Shown here: positions 51,637-59,196 of the stretch, in pieces
Layout: every line of letters starts with the position of its first letter
Position numbering within the stretch: the stretch's first letter is position 1
Source: Rhodophyticola sp. CCM32
GTDB lineage: Bacteria > Pseudomonadota > Alphaproteobacteria > Rhodobacterales > Rhodobacteraceae
Length of the DNA: 64,000 nt
NCBI RefSeq assembly: GCF_004751985.1
Contig: NZ_CP038492.1
Span: 3,224,001 to 3,288,000, forward strand
Direction: 5' to 3'
Made by a program: the position numbers and the translations under genes
The notes under the pieces: generated by a model
Told to the model about the DNA's origin: nothing
The model's database searches: none
The model's input: only the letters and a program-made list of their open reading frames with translations

Positions 51637-52430
51637 GCCGGTTTCAGCGCAACGCCCGGGGCATAGGCAATGAAGAACGGGTTTTCATAACCGGGCTTGC
51701 CATAGGTGAACAGCGTGTGATCGTCGAACCGCACCATCTGCCCGCCCGCGCCGCGCAAGACCGCATCGCCTGCGGCCGTATCCCATTCCATGGTCCGGCC
51801 AAGACGCGGGTAGATATCCGCCTCCCCCGTCGCCACCAGACAGAATTTCAGGGAGGACCCCGCGCTTTTCATGTCAGCCACATCGTATTTCGCAATATAG
51901 GCATCGGTCGCCGCATCCCGGTGGGATTTGGAGGCCACCACCATCAACGCCGCCGGATCGGGCACTGAAACACCGATCTTTGTCACCGGGCCGGGGGCGT
52001 CAGGGGCAAAATCGCCGGTCTCTTCCACGCTGACCCCATCTGCGCGGGTGTAGAACAAGCGGCCCTTCGCGGGCGCATAAACCACGCCACGTACCGGCAC
52101 GCCGTCATGGACCAGGGCGATATTCACGGTGAAATCCCCGCGTCTTTTGATGAATTCCTTGGTTCCGTCCAACGGGTCGACAATAATGAAATCGCGCGCC
52201 GACTGGCTGTGGCTGGCGGCCTGTTCCTCGGTCACCAGTGTCATATCAGGGAAAGCGGCCCGCAACCCTGCAGAGATCAGCGCATCGGCGGCCTCATCAG
52301 CCTCGGTCACCGGGCTGTCATCGGATTTGACCTTCACATCGAAATCGTCAGCCTGATAAATCTCCATGATCCGGCCCCCGGCCTCGATGGCCAGTTTGCG
52401 GAACACCTGTTCAATCTGTTCAAAATCCAC
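51633..52430 (-). CDS. cysQ: 3'(2'),5'-bisphosphate nucleotidase
   Basis: 265 aa inositol-monophosphatase-fold enzyme: VTEADEAAD, VTEEQ (metal-binding Glu), VDPLDGTKEFI and EWDTAAGDAVL. CysQ converts PAP to AMP, removing the inhibitory by-product of PAPS-using sulfotransferases and PAPS reductase. The start is GTG at 52430, with CAAGGAG 8 bases upstream. It heads the cysQ-kdsB-GT2 unit. The sulfotransferase-like gene 8 kb downstream makes a glycan-sulfation link attractive. Confidence 0.94.
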   Translation of the reverse strand: MDFEQIEQVFRKLAIEAGGRIMEIYQADDFDVKVKSDDSPVTEADEAADALISAGLRAAFPDMTLVTEEQAASHSQSARDFIIVDPLDGTKEFIKRRGDFTVNIALVHDGVPVRGVVYAPAKGRLFYTRADGVSVEETGDFAPDAPGPVTKIGVSVPDPAALMVVASKSHRDAATDAYIAKYDVADMKSAGSSLKFCLVATGEADIYPRLGRTMEWDTAAGDAVLRGAGGQMVRFDDHTLFTYGKPGYENPFFIAYAPGVALKPA

Positions 52431-52572
52431 GCATGAAACTCCTTGCGGTCTAGATTGATCGTTAATGCCTTTGCCGTTATCGTTCTGCCAAGGGCAAACG
52501 GCAAGACATGCCTGCATCAAAGACAGGCAAGCGCGCCCCGGGGCGCAGGATCGGCAGATTGGAACATCCCAC

Positions 52573-53394
52573 ATGTTCGAGGCCAAAAGACAAAGATCAA
52601 CCCTTGGTCTGATTTTCAATCTGGCCGAGATGACCTTTCACGCATCCGTCCGAAAGGTGCGACAGGCCCATCGCAATGCGCTGATGGCCATCATCTTGAA
52701 TATTTTTCAATCGGTCCTGTTCATCGCCGCCTTCTATCTGATGTTCAATGTTCTGGGCACCCGCGGCGTGGCCATTCGCGGCGATTTCATGCTTTACCTG
52801 CTGACCGGCATTTTCCTCTATCTGACCCATATCAAGGCGCTTGGGGCTGTTCTTGGGTCTGAAGGGCCCGCCAGCCCGATGATGATGCACGCACAGATGA
52901 ACACCATCGTTGCGATTGTCTCTTCGGCGCTGTCGGCACTTTACCTGCAAACCATCTCGCTGTTTGTGCTGCTTTTTCTGATCCATGTGCTGATCAACCC
53001 GGTCGAGATACAGCATTGGGACATGGCCTTTATGATGTATCTTCTGGCCTGGTTTTCCGGCTGTGCCGCCGGCATTGTCCTGCTGGCGCTGAAGCCCTGG
53101 CTTCCCGATCTGATCTCGATCATCCAGATGGTCTATGTCCGGGCCAATATGATCGCGTCGGGCAAGATGTTTGTGGCAAACATGCTGCCAAGCGCGCTGA
53201 TCGGGATATTCGACTGGAATCCGCTGTTTCACATCATCGACCAGATGCGCGGTTTCGTCTTCATCAATTACAACCCCCATCACAGCAACTGGGAATACCC
53301 GATCTACGTCTCCATCGCATTGGTGACCCTGGGCCTGATGGGGGAATTCTATAGCCGTAAACACGCCTCGGCCAGTTGGAGCGCCGGGCGATGA
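52573..53394 (+). CDS. Polysaccharide/polyol phosphate ABC permease (KpsM/ABC-2 type)
   Basis: 273 aa with six hydrophobic helices (roughly 45-75, 85-105, 120-150, 155-180, 205-225, 240-262). The C-terminal signature of capsule/O-antigen exporters is present: NPLFHIIDQMRGFVFINYNP. Such permeases move lipid-linked polysaccharide across the inner membrane with an ATPase (KpsT/Wzt). No ATPase gene lies next to it; the following gene is an SH3-domain protein overlapping by 4 bases. ATG at 52573 gives the usual N-terminus. It faces cysQ across 142 bases. Confidence 0.85.
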   Translation: MFEAKRQRSTLGLIFNLAEMTFHASVRKVRQAHRNALMAIILNIFQSVLFIAAFYLMFNVLGTRGVAIRGDFMLYLLTGIFLYLTHIKALGAVLGSEGPASPMMMHAQMNTIVAIVSSALSALYLQTISLFVLLFLIHVLINPVEIQHWDMAFMMYLLAWFSGCAAGIVLLALKPWLPDLISIIQMVYVRANMIASGKMFVANMLPSALIGIFDWNPLFHIIDQMRGFVFINYNPHHSNWEYPIYVSIALVTLGLMGEFYSRKHASASWSAGR

Positions 53395-53999
53395 AAACCC
53401 TGCTCGCCCTTGCGATATGCTGTCTTGCCAGTATCGCCCAGGCGCAGGAATTTCCCGCATTATATGATGTCAGGGGTGTCTCAACCGATGATATGCTGAA
53501 TATCCGGGCCGGGCCCGGTGTGGGCTATCCGGTGATCGGCACGCTTGCCCCCAATGCCCGTGATGTGGAAATCGTGGAGGCCAGTGAAAACGGCCGCTGG
53601 CTGCGCCTGAACACCGGGGAAAGCAGCGGGTGGGCCTCGGCATTCTATTTGCAGCGCATGGGGCCGATCTGGTCTTTCGGCCTGCCGACATCGCTGGCCT
53701 GTTTCGGGACTGAACCGTTCTGGTCACTGGAGCGCGGCGGCGGGCAGATCCTGTTCAGCGATGCGGGCTTTGCCCAATCCAGCTTTTCCGAAATCTGGAG
53801 CGGTCCGGCCACCGGGCGCAGCGCTGCGCAGTTTGGGGCCCTGTGGCACCAAGATGACAGCCGGATCGGCGCAACATTCCGCAGGGAGCTTTGCAATGAC
53901 GGGATGTCTGACAGGGTGTTCGGCATGTCCACACTTGTTATTCTGCAAAATGCCGCCGGGGTGCAGATGCTTGCGGGCTGCTGCGCATTGGCTCCTTGA
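53391..53999 (+). CDS. Secreted SH3b-domain protein with a C-terminal COG3650-like domain
   Basis: 202 aa: signal peptide (MKTLLALAICCLASIAQA), then a bacterial SH3 domain (about 35-90; LNIRAGPGVGYPVIGTL, GRWLRLNTGESSGWASAFYL). The remaining 105 residues begin LACFGTEPFWSLE and end CNDGMSDRVFGMSTLVIL, a pattern seen in small secreted domains of the COG3650 type. Probably periplasmic, perhaps wall-binding. Translationally coupled to the ABC permease. Confidence 0.82.
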   Translation: MKTLLALAICCLASIAQAQEFPALYDVRGVSTDDMLNIRAGPGVGYPVIGTLAPNARDVEIVEASENGRWLRLNTGESSGWASAFYLQRMGPIWSFGLPTSLACFGTEPFWSLERGGGQILFSDAGFAQSSFSEIWSGPATGRSAAQFGALWHQDDSRIGATFRRELCNDGMSDRVFGMSTLVILQNAAGVQMLAGCCALAP

Positions 54000-54093
54000 A
54001 GCATTTCGACTTACTGTTGAAACGCCTTTCGCTGCCTTTGGCTCAAACGCGAAAGCCGTTCTACTGCTTCAATGTAAAGTCGAAACGCTATAG
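54000..54093. repeat. About 94-bp CTATAG-ended palindromic element
   Basis: AGCATTTCGACTTAC at the left pairs with GTAAAGTCGAAACGCT at the right. The inner TGTTGAAACGCCTTTCGC and CTCAAACGCG match the element at 13578-13683. CTATAG closes it at 54088-54093. It starts directly after the stop of the SH3b gene and runs into the 3' end of the convergent alkB frame. Confidence 0.75.
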
Positions 54094-54715
54094 AACGAAA
54101 TTCTGAACCACCCCGCATCATCCTTTCGCCTGGCGGCACCGCCGGGCAGCGCCCGTACCGCCCCCACGGGGCGGGCCGCGTCCGGTCAACCCCGTGATAA
54201 ACCAGCCGCGCCTCACCCCCCAGCACCGCCACATCGCCCGAAGACAGCCAGACAGATTCGGTTTTTCCGCCCCGGGTCAGGTTCCCGACCCGGAACAGGG
54301 CATCATCGCCAAGGGAAACCGACACAACCGGCATGGAAAAATCCTGTTCATCCTTGTCCTGATGCAGACCCATCCGCGCACCCGCGCCATAGAAATTTAT
54401 AAGACAGCAATCCGGCGCGCGGGCCACGCCGCTGACCCGATCCCAGATCGCCAGAACCGGGGCCGGGATCGCGGGCCAACCCACGCCGGACGGATGCCGG
54501 TCAATATAGCGATAGCCCTTGCGATCCGAGAACCAGCCAAAACGGCCTGCTGCGCTCATCCGCACCGACATCGGCTTGCCATAAGGCGTTTCCGGCTGAA
54601 ACAAAGGCGCGATCCGCAGGATAGCCCGCAGATCTTCCACCAGCGCTGCCTGCGCCGTCTCGTCCAGAAGGCCGGGGTAAATCTTCACCCCGCGCAGGGT
54701 CAGTTCAGGTGCCAT
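54011..54715 (-). CDS. alkB: AlkB-like 2-oxoglutarate dioxygenase with an abnormal C-terminus
   Basis: 234 aa as read. The N-terminal part matches AlkB, which removes alkyl groups from DNA/RNA bases by oxidation: NFYGAGARMGLHQDKDE supplies iron ligands H118 and D120, and LVYHGVDR gives H174. The expected ending (PGGGRxNLTxR, with the two 2-oxoglutarate-binding arginines) is missing. From about residue 180 the frame reads unrelated sequence. The last 30 residues or so are translated from the palindromic element at 54000-54093. A -/+1 frame shows LPGG there but not NLTxR. The 3' end was probably lost or rearranged and activity is doubtful. ATG at 54715 begins MAPELTLRGVKIYPG. Confidence 0.75.
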   Translation of the reverse strand: MAPELTLRGVKIYPGLLDETAQAALVEDLRAILRIAPLFQPETPYGKPMSVRMSAAGRFGWFSDRKGYRYIDRHPSGVGWPAIPAPVLAIWDRVSGVARAPDCCLINFYGAGARMGLHQDKDEQDFSMPVVSVSLGDDALFRVGNLTRGGKTESVWLSSGDVAVLGGEARLVYHGVDRTRPAPWGRYGRCPAVPPGERMMRGGSEFRSIAFRLYIEAVERLSRLSQRQRKAFQQ

Positions 54716-54843
54716 CGGACATGTCTTATCAAACCCCCGCTGACAGGGCGAGACAGGGGGTACAAGCCGGATGGCCGAAACGCCACAGTTCCGAAAAATA
54801 CCAACACTTCGCAAACCAAGGTGCAAATCCGTCTTTGAGTCTG

Positions 54844-54871
54844 CTTGCAGCCCCAAAAACCCTCCTTATAT
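54844..54871 (+). promoter_or_regulatory. RpoH (sigma-32)-type promoter for dnaK
   Basis: CTTG at 54844-54847 and CTTATAT at 54865-54871 are separated by exactly 17 bases, fitting the alphaproteobacterial heat-shock sigma consensus. It stands about 107 bases before the dnaK ATG. No CIRCE element (TTAGCACTC inverted repeat) is seen here. Confidence 0.6.
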
Positions 54872-54977
54872 ACCCATGGAAACCGGCCAGGGCTGACCCT
54901 GGCTATCAATACGGCGGATTGGGGGCCGATCCCGGACCTGACCCCGCCTGAATCGCCTGTGGAAGGGACTCGAAAAT

Positions 54978-56894
54978 ATGGCCAAAGTGATTGGTATTGA
55001 CCTCGGTACGACAAACTCCTGCGTTGCGATCATGGATGGCTCGCAGCCGCGCGTGGTCGAAAACTCCGAAGGCGCGCGCACGACGCCCTCGATCGTCGGC
55101 TTCACCGATGATGAACGTCTGGTCGGACAGGCCGCCAAGCGGCAGGCCGTCACCAACCCGGACAACACGGTTTTCGCGGTCAAACGCCTGATCGGCCGCC
55201 GCGTCGATGACGCCGAGGTCGAGAAAGACAAGAAACTTGTGCCCTATGCGATTGTCGATGGCGGCAATGGCGACGCCTGGGTTGAGGTGAATGAAGAGAA
55301 ATATTCGCCCTCGCAAATCTCGGCCCTGATTCTGGGCAAGATGAAAGAGACCGCAGAAAGCTATCTGGGTGAAGATGTGACCCAGGCGGTCATCACCGTG
55401 CCCGCCTATTTCAACGACGCCCAGCGCCAGGCCACCAAAGACGCCGGTAAAATCGCCGGTCTTGAAGTGCTGCGCATCATCAACGAGCCGACCGCCGCCG
55501 CGCTGGCCTATGGGCTTGACCGGAAAGAAACGCAAACCATCGCGGTCTATGACCTTGGCGGTGGTACGTTCGACATCACCATTCTGGAAATCGACGATGG
55601 TCTTTTCGAGGTGAAATCGACCAATGGCGACACGTTCCTGGGCGGTGAAGACTTTGACATGCGCATCGTCAACTATCTGGCGAATGAGTTCAAAAAGGAA
55701 AACGGCGTCGATCTGACGAAAGACAAAATGGCCCTTCAGCGCCTGAAAGAGGCCGCCGAGAAAGCCAAGATCGAACTGTCCTCCTCGGCCCAGACCGAGA
55801 TTAACCAGCCGTTCATCTCGATGGACCCCAAAGGCGGTCAGCCGCTGCATATGGTCATGAAACTGACCCGGGCCAAGCTGGAAAGCCTGGTCAATGATCT
55901 GATCAAACAGTCGATCAAACCCTGTCAGGCCGCGCTGAAAGACGCAGGCCTTTCCAAGGGCGATATTGACGAGGTTGTTCTGGTCGGCGGCATGACCCGG
56001 ATGCCGAAGGTCATCGAAGAGGTCACCAGTTTCTTCGGTAAAGAACCGAATAAAGGTGTGAACCCCGATGAAGTGGTTGCCATGGGCGCCGCCATTCAGG
56101 CCGGTGTTCTGCAGGGCGACGTGAAAGATGTGGTGCTGCTGGATGTCACGCCCCTGTCTCTGGGGATCGAGACTTTGGGCGGTGTTTTCACCCGCCTGAT
56201 CGACCGCAACACCACGATCCCCACCAAGAAAAGCCAGATCTTCTCTACCGCCGAGGACAATCAGAACGCGGTCACCATCCGCGTGTTCCAGGGCGAACGG
56301 GAAATGGCGACCGACAACAAGATTCTGGGCCAGTTCAATCTGGAGGATATTCCACCCGCACCCCGTGGTCTGCCGCAGATCGAGGTGACATTCGATATCG
56401 ACGCCAACGGCATCGTTTCGGTCAGCGCCAAGGACAAGGGCACCGGCAAGGAACAGAATATCACGATCCAGGCCTCTGGTGGTCTTAGCGATGAAGATAT
56501 CGAACAGATGGTGCGCGATGCCGAGGAAAATGCCGAGGCCGACAAGGACCGCCGGGAACTGGTTGAAGCGAAAAACCAGGCCGAAAGCCTGATTCACTCC
56601 ACCCAGAAATCAATGGAAGAACATTCCGACAAGGTCGACCCGACCACGGTGGAAGCCATCGAACTGGCCATCAAGGCGCTTGAAGAGCAGATGGACAGTG
56701 AAGATGCCGGCAAGATCAAGGGCGGCATCCAGAACGTCACCGAAGCGGCGATGAAACTGGGGGAAGCGATCTATAAGGCACAGCAGGAGGAAGCTGGCGA
56801 GGAAGCCCCGGAAGGTGTGGATGAGCCCGGCGGTGTGGACGAAGATATCGTGGATGCCGATTTCGAAGATCTGGACGACCGCAAAAGCTCGTAA
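54978..56894 (+). CDS. dnaK: Chaperone DnaK (Hsp70)
   Basis: 638 aa. The ATPase domain (about 1-385) shows [24 protein letters not shown] and [12 protein letters not shown]. The substrate-binding domain follows ([17 protein letters not shown], then [19 protein letters not shown]), and a helical lid ends in the acidic tail [20 protein letters not shown] precedes the ATG. With DnaJ downstream and GrpE 5 kb away on the other strand it forms the Hsp70 refolding machine. Expression is probably RpoH-driven from the promoter at 54844. Confidence 0.98.
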   Translation: MAKVIGIDLGTTNSCVAIMDGSQPRVVENSEGARTTPSIVGFTDDERLVGQAAKRQAVTNPDNTVFAVKRLIGRRVDDAEVEKDKKLVPYAIVDGGNGDAWVEVNEEKYSPSQISALILGKMKETAESYLGEDVTQAVITVPAYFNDAQRQATKDAGKIAGLEVLRIINEPTAAALAYGLDRKETQTIAVYDLGGGTFDITILEIDDGLFEVKSTNGDTFLGGEDFDMRIVNYLANEFKKENGVDLTKDKMALQRLKEAAEKAKIELSSSAQTEINQPFISMDPKGGQPLHMVMKLTRAKLESLVNDLIKQSIKPCQAALKDAGLSKGDIDEVVLVGGMTRMPKVIEEVTSFFGKEPNKGVNPDEVVAMGAAIQAGVLQGDVKDVVLLDVTPLSLGIETLGGVFTRLIDRNTTIPTKKSQIFSTAEDNQNAVTIRVFQGEREMATDNKILGQFNLEDIPPAPRGLPQIEVTFDIDANGIVSVSAKDKGTGKEQNITIQASGGLSDEDIEQMVRDAEENAEADKDRRELVEAKNQAESLIHSTQKSMEEHSDKVDPTTVEAIELAIKALEEQMDSEDAGKIKGGIQNVTEAAMKLGEAIYKAQQEEAGEEAPEGVDEPGGVDEDIVDADFEDLDDRKSS

Positions 56895-56914
56895 CAGCGT
56901 CCCCTAACCCCGCA

Positions 56915-56946
56915 CGACCGGCCTTGGAATACCCTAAGGCCGGTCG
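56915..56946. terminator. Strong hairpin between dnaK and dnaJ
   Basis: An 11-base perfect stem (CGACCGGCCTT / AAGGCCGGTCG) around a 10-base loop lies 20 bases after the dnaK stop. There is no U tract. Such stems often lower read-through or protect the upstream message, giving more DnaK than DnaJ. Confidence 0.6.
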
Positions 56947-56973
56947 GCGCGTTTCAAGAGGGTGGAAAACACC

Positions 56974-58134
56974 ATGGCAAAACGCGATTACTATGATGTT
57001 CTGGGTGTCGAACGCGGCGCGTCCGAGCCCGAGATCAAGAAAGCTTTTCGTCAGAAAGCCAAAGAGCTGCACCCAGACCGGAACGCGGACAACCCGAATG
57101 CGGAATCTCAGTTCAAGGAAGCGAACGAGGCTTATGACGTCCTGAAAGATGCCGATAAGAAAGCCGCCTATGACCGGTTTGGTCATGCGGCATTCGATGG
57201 CGGCATGGCGGGCGGCCAACGGGCCGGCGGGTTTGGCGGCGGTGGCCGGGGACAGGGTGATTTTGCCAGCGCCTTTTCGGATGTGTTCGAGGATCTTTTT
57301 GGCGATTTCGCCGGCGGTCAGCGCAGCAGTTCCCGCCCCCGGGCATCGCGCGGGTCTGACCTGCGATATAATCTGCGGATCAATCTTGAAGATGCCTATA
57401 CGGGATTGCAGGAATCAATCACTGTTCCCACCTCGGTCTCCTGTTCCAACTGCAATGGCACCGGGGCCGAAGGCGGCGCCGAACCTGTCACCTGCCCCAC
57501 ATGTTCCGGCATGGGCAAGGTCCGCGCGCAGCAGGGGTTTTTCACCGTTGAACGCACCTGCCCCACATGTTCCGGCATGGGCCAGATCATCAAGAACCCC
57601 TGTAATACCTGCGGCGGCAGCGGCCGGGAAGAAAAGGAAAAGGCGCTGTCGGTCAATATTCCGGCAGGTGTTGAAACCGGCACGCGCATTCGCCTGTCGG
57701 GCGAGGGCGAGGCCGGGTTGCGCGGGGGGCCTGCGGGCGATCTTTATATCTTTATCGAGGTTGAGGACCATACGCTGTTTCAGCGCGACGGGCTTGACCT
57801 GTTCTGCCGGGTGCCGGTGTCCATGGTCACCGCCGCCATGGGTGGAGAGATTGAAGTGCCTACGATTGATGGCGGGCGCAGCCGGGTGAAAGTGCCCGAA
57901 GGGTCCCAGTCAGGGCGGCAGATGCGCCTGCGCGGCAAGGGCATGCCCGCCCTGCGCGGCACCGCCACCGGTGAGATGTATATCGAGCTGGCCGTTGAGA
58001 CGCCGGTCAGGCTGACCGCGCGGCAGAAAGAGCTGCTGCGCGAGTTCGAGGATTCCTGCGCCCATTCGAACAATCCCAATGCCAGCGGGTTTTTCGACAA
58101 GGTCAAAAGCTTCTGGGACGGTATGAAAACCTGA
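56974..58134 (+). CDS. dnaJ: Chaperone DnaJ (Hsp40, type A)
   Basis: 386 aa: J domain (about 1-70) with the HPD triad in ELHPDRNAD, a Gly-rich linker (about 75-110), four zinc-finger repeats ([32 protein letters not shown]) and C-terminal substrate-binding domains. DnaJ delivers clients to DnaK and stimulates its ATPase. ATG at 56974 follows GGTGGA by 7 bases. The second and third fingers are encoded by an exact 28-base repeat. Confidence 0.97.
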   Translation: MAKRDYYDVLGVERGASEPEIKKAFRQKAKELHPDRNADNPNAESQFKEANEAYDVLKDADKKAAYDRFGHAAFDGGMAGGQRAGGFGGGGRGQGDFASAFSDVFEDLFGDFAGGQRSSSRPRASRGSDLRYNLRINLEDAYTGLQESITVPTSVSCSNCNGTGAEGGAEPVTCPTCSGMGKVRAQQGFFTVERTCPTCSGMGQIIKNPCNTCGGSGREEKEKALSVNIPAGVETGTRIRLSGEGEAGLRGGPAGDLYIFIEVEDHTLFQRDGLDLFCRVPVSMVTAAMGGEIEVPTIDGGRSRVKVPEGSQSGRQMRLRGKGMPALRGTATGEMYIELAVETPVRLTARQKELLREFEDSCAHSNNPNASGFFDKVKSFWDGMKT

Positions 58135-58146
58135 CCGGTCAGGTTT
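58127..58146. terminator. 20-base perfect palindrome at the dnaJ/rbsK junction
   Basis: AAACCTGACC and GGTCAGGTTT are exact complements centred between the two convergent stop codons (58134 and 58139), so the palindrome includes both gene ends. It may form a cruciform or hairpin and act as a stop in both directions. Confidence 0.5.
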
Positions 58147-59020
58147 GCCGGCTTTTCAGAAACTGCAAAACCTCGGCATTTTCAGGCATTGCATCTGCCG
58201 CTCCGCTTTGCGTGACCTGAAGCGCGGCGGCGGCACTGGCCCGTTCAATCGCCGCATCCCGGGTCAGCCCTGCATCCAGACCGGCCACCAGATATCCCGC
58301 AAAACAATCCCCCGCGCCGGTGGTATCCACCACCTCATCCACGGGGAAGGCGGCCTGCGTGATCTGACCTTCCGCATGGGTCCAGACCGCCCCATCCGCA
58401 CCCTTGGTCACCACGATTTCCAGCCCTGACAGGGCAGAGATATCCGTGTTCAACGCCTGTTCCAGCGCGGCGGCCTCCCCCTCATTCAGCAGCAGCAGGT
58501 CAATAAAAGGCAATATCTCCCGCACCGCATCCGCCTCAAACGGGGCTGCGGAATAGACAACGCGCAGACCCCGTGATCGCGCCTGACTGGCAGCATGTAT
58601 CGTGGCATTCACCTCATTCTGCAACATCAGGCTGTCGCCCGCGCCAAACCCGTCAAGGGCGGCCTCTATCTGCGCCTCTGTCAGCGTCTGATTGGCACCG
58701 GGATACAGCACAATCGCATTCTCCCCGCCTGGATCCACGGTGATGATCGCATGCCCCGTAGCTGTTTCCACCTGCATGATGCTGGACACATCCATGCCGC
58801 TATCGCGCATCTGCGAGATTGCAAAATCCGCCTCGGGCCCGACACGGCCCGCATGGCGTATATCGGCCCCCGCCAGGGCCGCGGCGATAGACTGGTTCGC
58901 ACCCTTGCCGCCCAAGCCTTTGGCATAGGCATCGGCTGCCAAAGTCTCTCCCGGCTGCACCAGATGCGGCACATGATAAACATGGTCGATATTGATCGAA
59001 CCGATACACAGAACCGCCAT
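58139..59020 (-). CDS. rbsK: Ribokinase (PfkB family)
   Basis: 293 aa. The PfkB signatures are GGKGANQSIAAA near the N-terminus and DTTGAGDCFAGYLVAGL near the C-terminus, with the catalytic Asp in the latter. The N-terminus CIGSINIDHVY and NEGEAAAL fit ribokinase best among PfkB kinases. It phosphorylates ribose (or a related sugar or nucleoside) with ATP. No rbs transporter is adjacent. Its own ribosome site is weak; a 13-codon leader frame with a strong site ends 3 bases before its ATG. Confidence 0.88.
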   Translation of the reverse strand: MAVLCIGSINIDHVYHVPHLVQPGETLAADAYAKGLGGKGANQSIAAALAGADIRHAGRVGPEADFAISQMRDSGMDVSSIMQVETATGHAIITVDPGGENAIVLYPGANQTLTEAQIEAALDGFGAGDSLMLQNEVNATIHAASQARSRGLRVVYSAAPFEADAVREILPFIDLLLLNEGEAAALEQALNTDISALSGLEIVVTKGADGAVWTHAEGQITQAAFPVDEVVDTTGAGDCFAGYLVAGLDAGLTRDAAIERASAAAALQVTQSGAADAMPENAEVLQFLKSRQT

Positions 59021-59023
59021 CGT

Positions 59024-59065
59024 CTAATACCCGATCCTGATCACATCAGGGTTCTTGTTCGACAT
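59024..59065 (-). CDS. 13-residue leader peptide upstream of rbsK
   Basis: Reads MSNKNPDVIRIGY and stop. It is preceded by GGGGGAGG, one of the strongest ribosome sites in the window, at 6-base spacing. Its stop lies 3 bases before the rbsK ATG. Ribosomes finishing here could restart on rbsK. Alternatively it is the stub of a deleted gene that lent its translation start to rbsK. Confidence 0.55.
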   Translation of the reverse strand: MSNKNPDVIRIGY

Positions 59066-59196
59066 GGTAAACCTCCCCCGGTTACAACCAAACCTGTCTA
59101 GCGGGGTTGGGAAAGCACCACAACATGGCGCATTTGCGGGTTCCACCCACGGCCAAGCGTTTGTAGGCTGCGCTTCGCGAGATATGGGGGCCCTGC

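Noticed and set aside
54716..54977. CIRCE operator upstream of dnaK
   Set aside because: No TTAGCACTC/GAGTGCTAA inverted repeat in this region or before hrcA.
54906..56597. Open frame of 563 codons opposite dnaK
   Set aside because: Known artefact type: the antisense of dnaK is often open in GC-rich genomes. The sequence is low-complexity and has no family motif.
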